Shown: positions 14,462 through 14,779 of the stretch, in pieces | How positions within the stretch are numbered: the stretch's first letter is position 1 | How the letters are laid out: each line of letters begins with the position of its first letter | Assembly: GCA_014904985.1 (NCBI GenBank) | Contig: MU128917.1 | Location: 427,714-442,492, forward strand | Origin: Hydnum rufescens UP504 | Lineage: Eukaryota > Basidiomycota > Agaricomycetes > Cantharellales > Hydnaceae | Length of the DNA: 14,779 nt | Direction: 5' to 3' | Program-made: the position numbers and the translations under genes | Notes under the pieces: model-generated | The model's input: only the letters and a program-made list of their open reading frames with translations | Told to the model about the DNA's origin: nothing | The model's database searches: none

Positions 14462-14652
14462 GGTTCATTTTGGAGCCACATTGGGGCCCCATGGCACCAC
14501 ATTGGGGTATATGGGCCCAATTGGGGCCCCATTTGGGCTGATTCTCTGATATTGAATTATCAATTGGCACCCATATGGCACCCCATCACAATTGGACCTA
14601 CTTAGGTACCAAAAAGTGTCGCAAATTTGATACCTATCATAGGTATCAAATA
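14462..14652 (+). repeat. GGGGCCCC/GGTACC palindromic tail domain, copy 3
   Basis: Contains ATTGGGGCCCCAT, ATGGGCCCAATTGGGGCCCC and, at 14603-14613, TAGGTACCAAA with TTTGATACCTA (14626-14636). The latter forms a perfect inverted repeat with TAGGTATCAAA (14640-14650): the G-to-A and C-to-T changes are matched, so pairing is kept. Confidence 0.8.
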
Positions 14653-14779
14653 TGGCTGACCAGTCTGTCACCCTCAGTCTCTAAAGTCTTGAAGGACAGC
14701 TGTTGGCATCAGGGTGACTTCCAGAATACATCTAGTATTGTTTACGCTTTGGATAGGCCTCAAGAGGAGAGCCATCAAG
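14653..14779. other. End of window, no gene seen
   Basis: Only an 8-bp inverted repeat GTCACCCT (14667-14674) and AGGGTGAC (14711-14718). Confidence 0.4.

Overview
This window looks like nuclear DNA of a filamentous fungus, most likely an Agaricomycete (inference). The grounds are short introns with CTAAC/CTAAT branch sites and YAG acceptors, heavy repeat content, self-nested TG...CA elements, and CpG-poor old repeats. I see no rRNA or tRNA, no bacterial operon and no intact conventional gene. Almost the whole window is repetitive.

Two zones (1-870 on + and 10.96-14.43 kb) hold three arrays of a repeated module about 260-290 bp long. Each module has an exon-like block that ends in a perfect or near-perfect hairpin with a 4-nt loop (hairpin A, arms like CCACACACCCGC). 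A splice donor follows 6-9 nt later. The intron usually carries a second 4-nt-loop hairpin (hairpin B, arms like CCAAAAGAGCAGC), then a pyrimidine tract, CTAAY and a YAG acceptor. Array 1 (+) and array 2 (-) face each other across 9 kb. Array 2 and array 3 (+) start head to head about 460 bp apart. Stems are kept by paired changes, and most imperfect pairs are G.U only in the RNA sense given by the splice sites. Reading frames are not kept from module to module. I read this as a transcribed, spliced, structure-selected repeat, or the relic of an exon-duplicated gene. All three arrays are followed downstream by a common tail rich in GGGGCCCC and TTTGGTACC palindromes.

From 1.35 to 4.35 kb lies AT-rich sequence holding short inverted repeats, a broken coding fragment (2220-2550), a minisatellite of 12-bp palindromes of the form TAGRCATGYCTA (2694-3172), a 63-68 bp repeat (3658-3895) and an exact 80-bp tandem repeat whose core is the same RCATGY palindrome (3905-4231).

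From 4.35 to 9.6 kb lies a nest of one LTR-like element of about 1.38 kb: an old copy (4354-9361), a second copy inside it (5162-7927), and a third, inverted, inside the second (5825-7205, with CCAC target duplications). The second and third copies both come to exactly 1381 bp. An 870-bp terminal-inverted-repeat element with TA duplications (8183-9052) interrupts the old copy. CpG content falls with inferred age. Next to this, at 9589-10624, is a spliced but frameshifted gene remnant with a Ser/Pro-rich C-terminal part, running into the tail of array 2.
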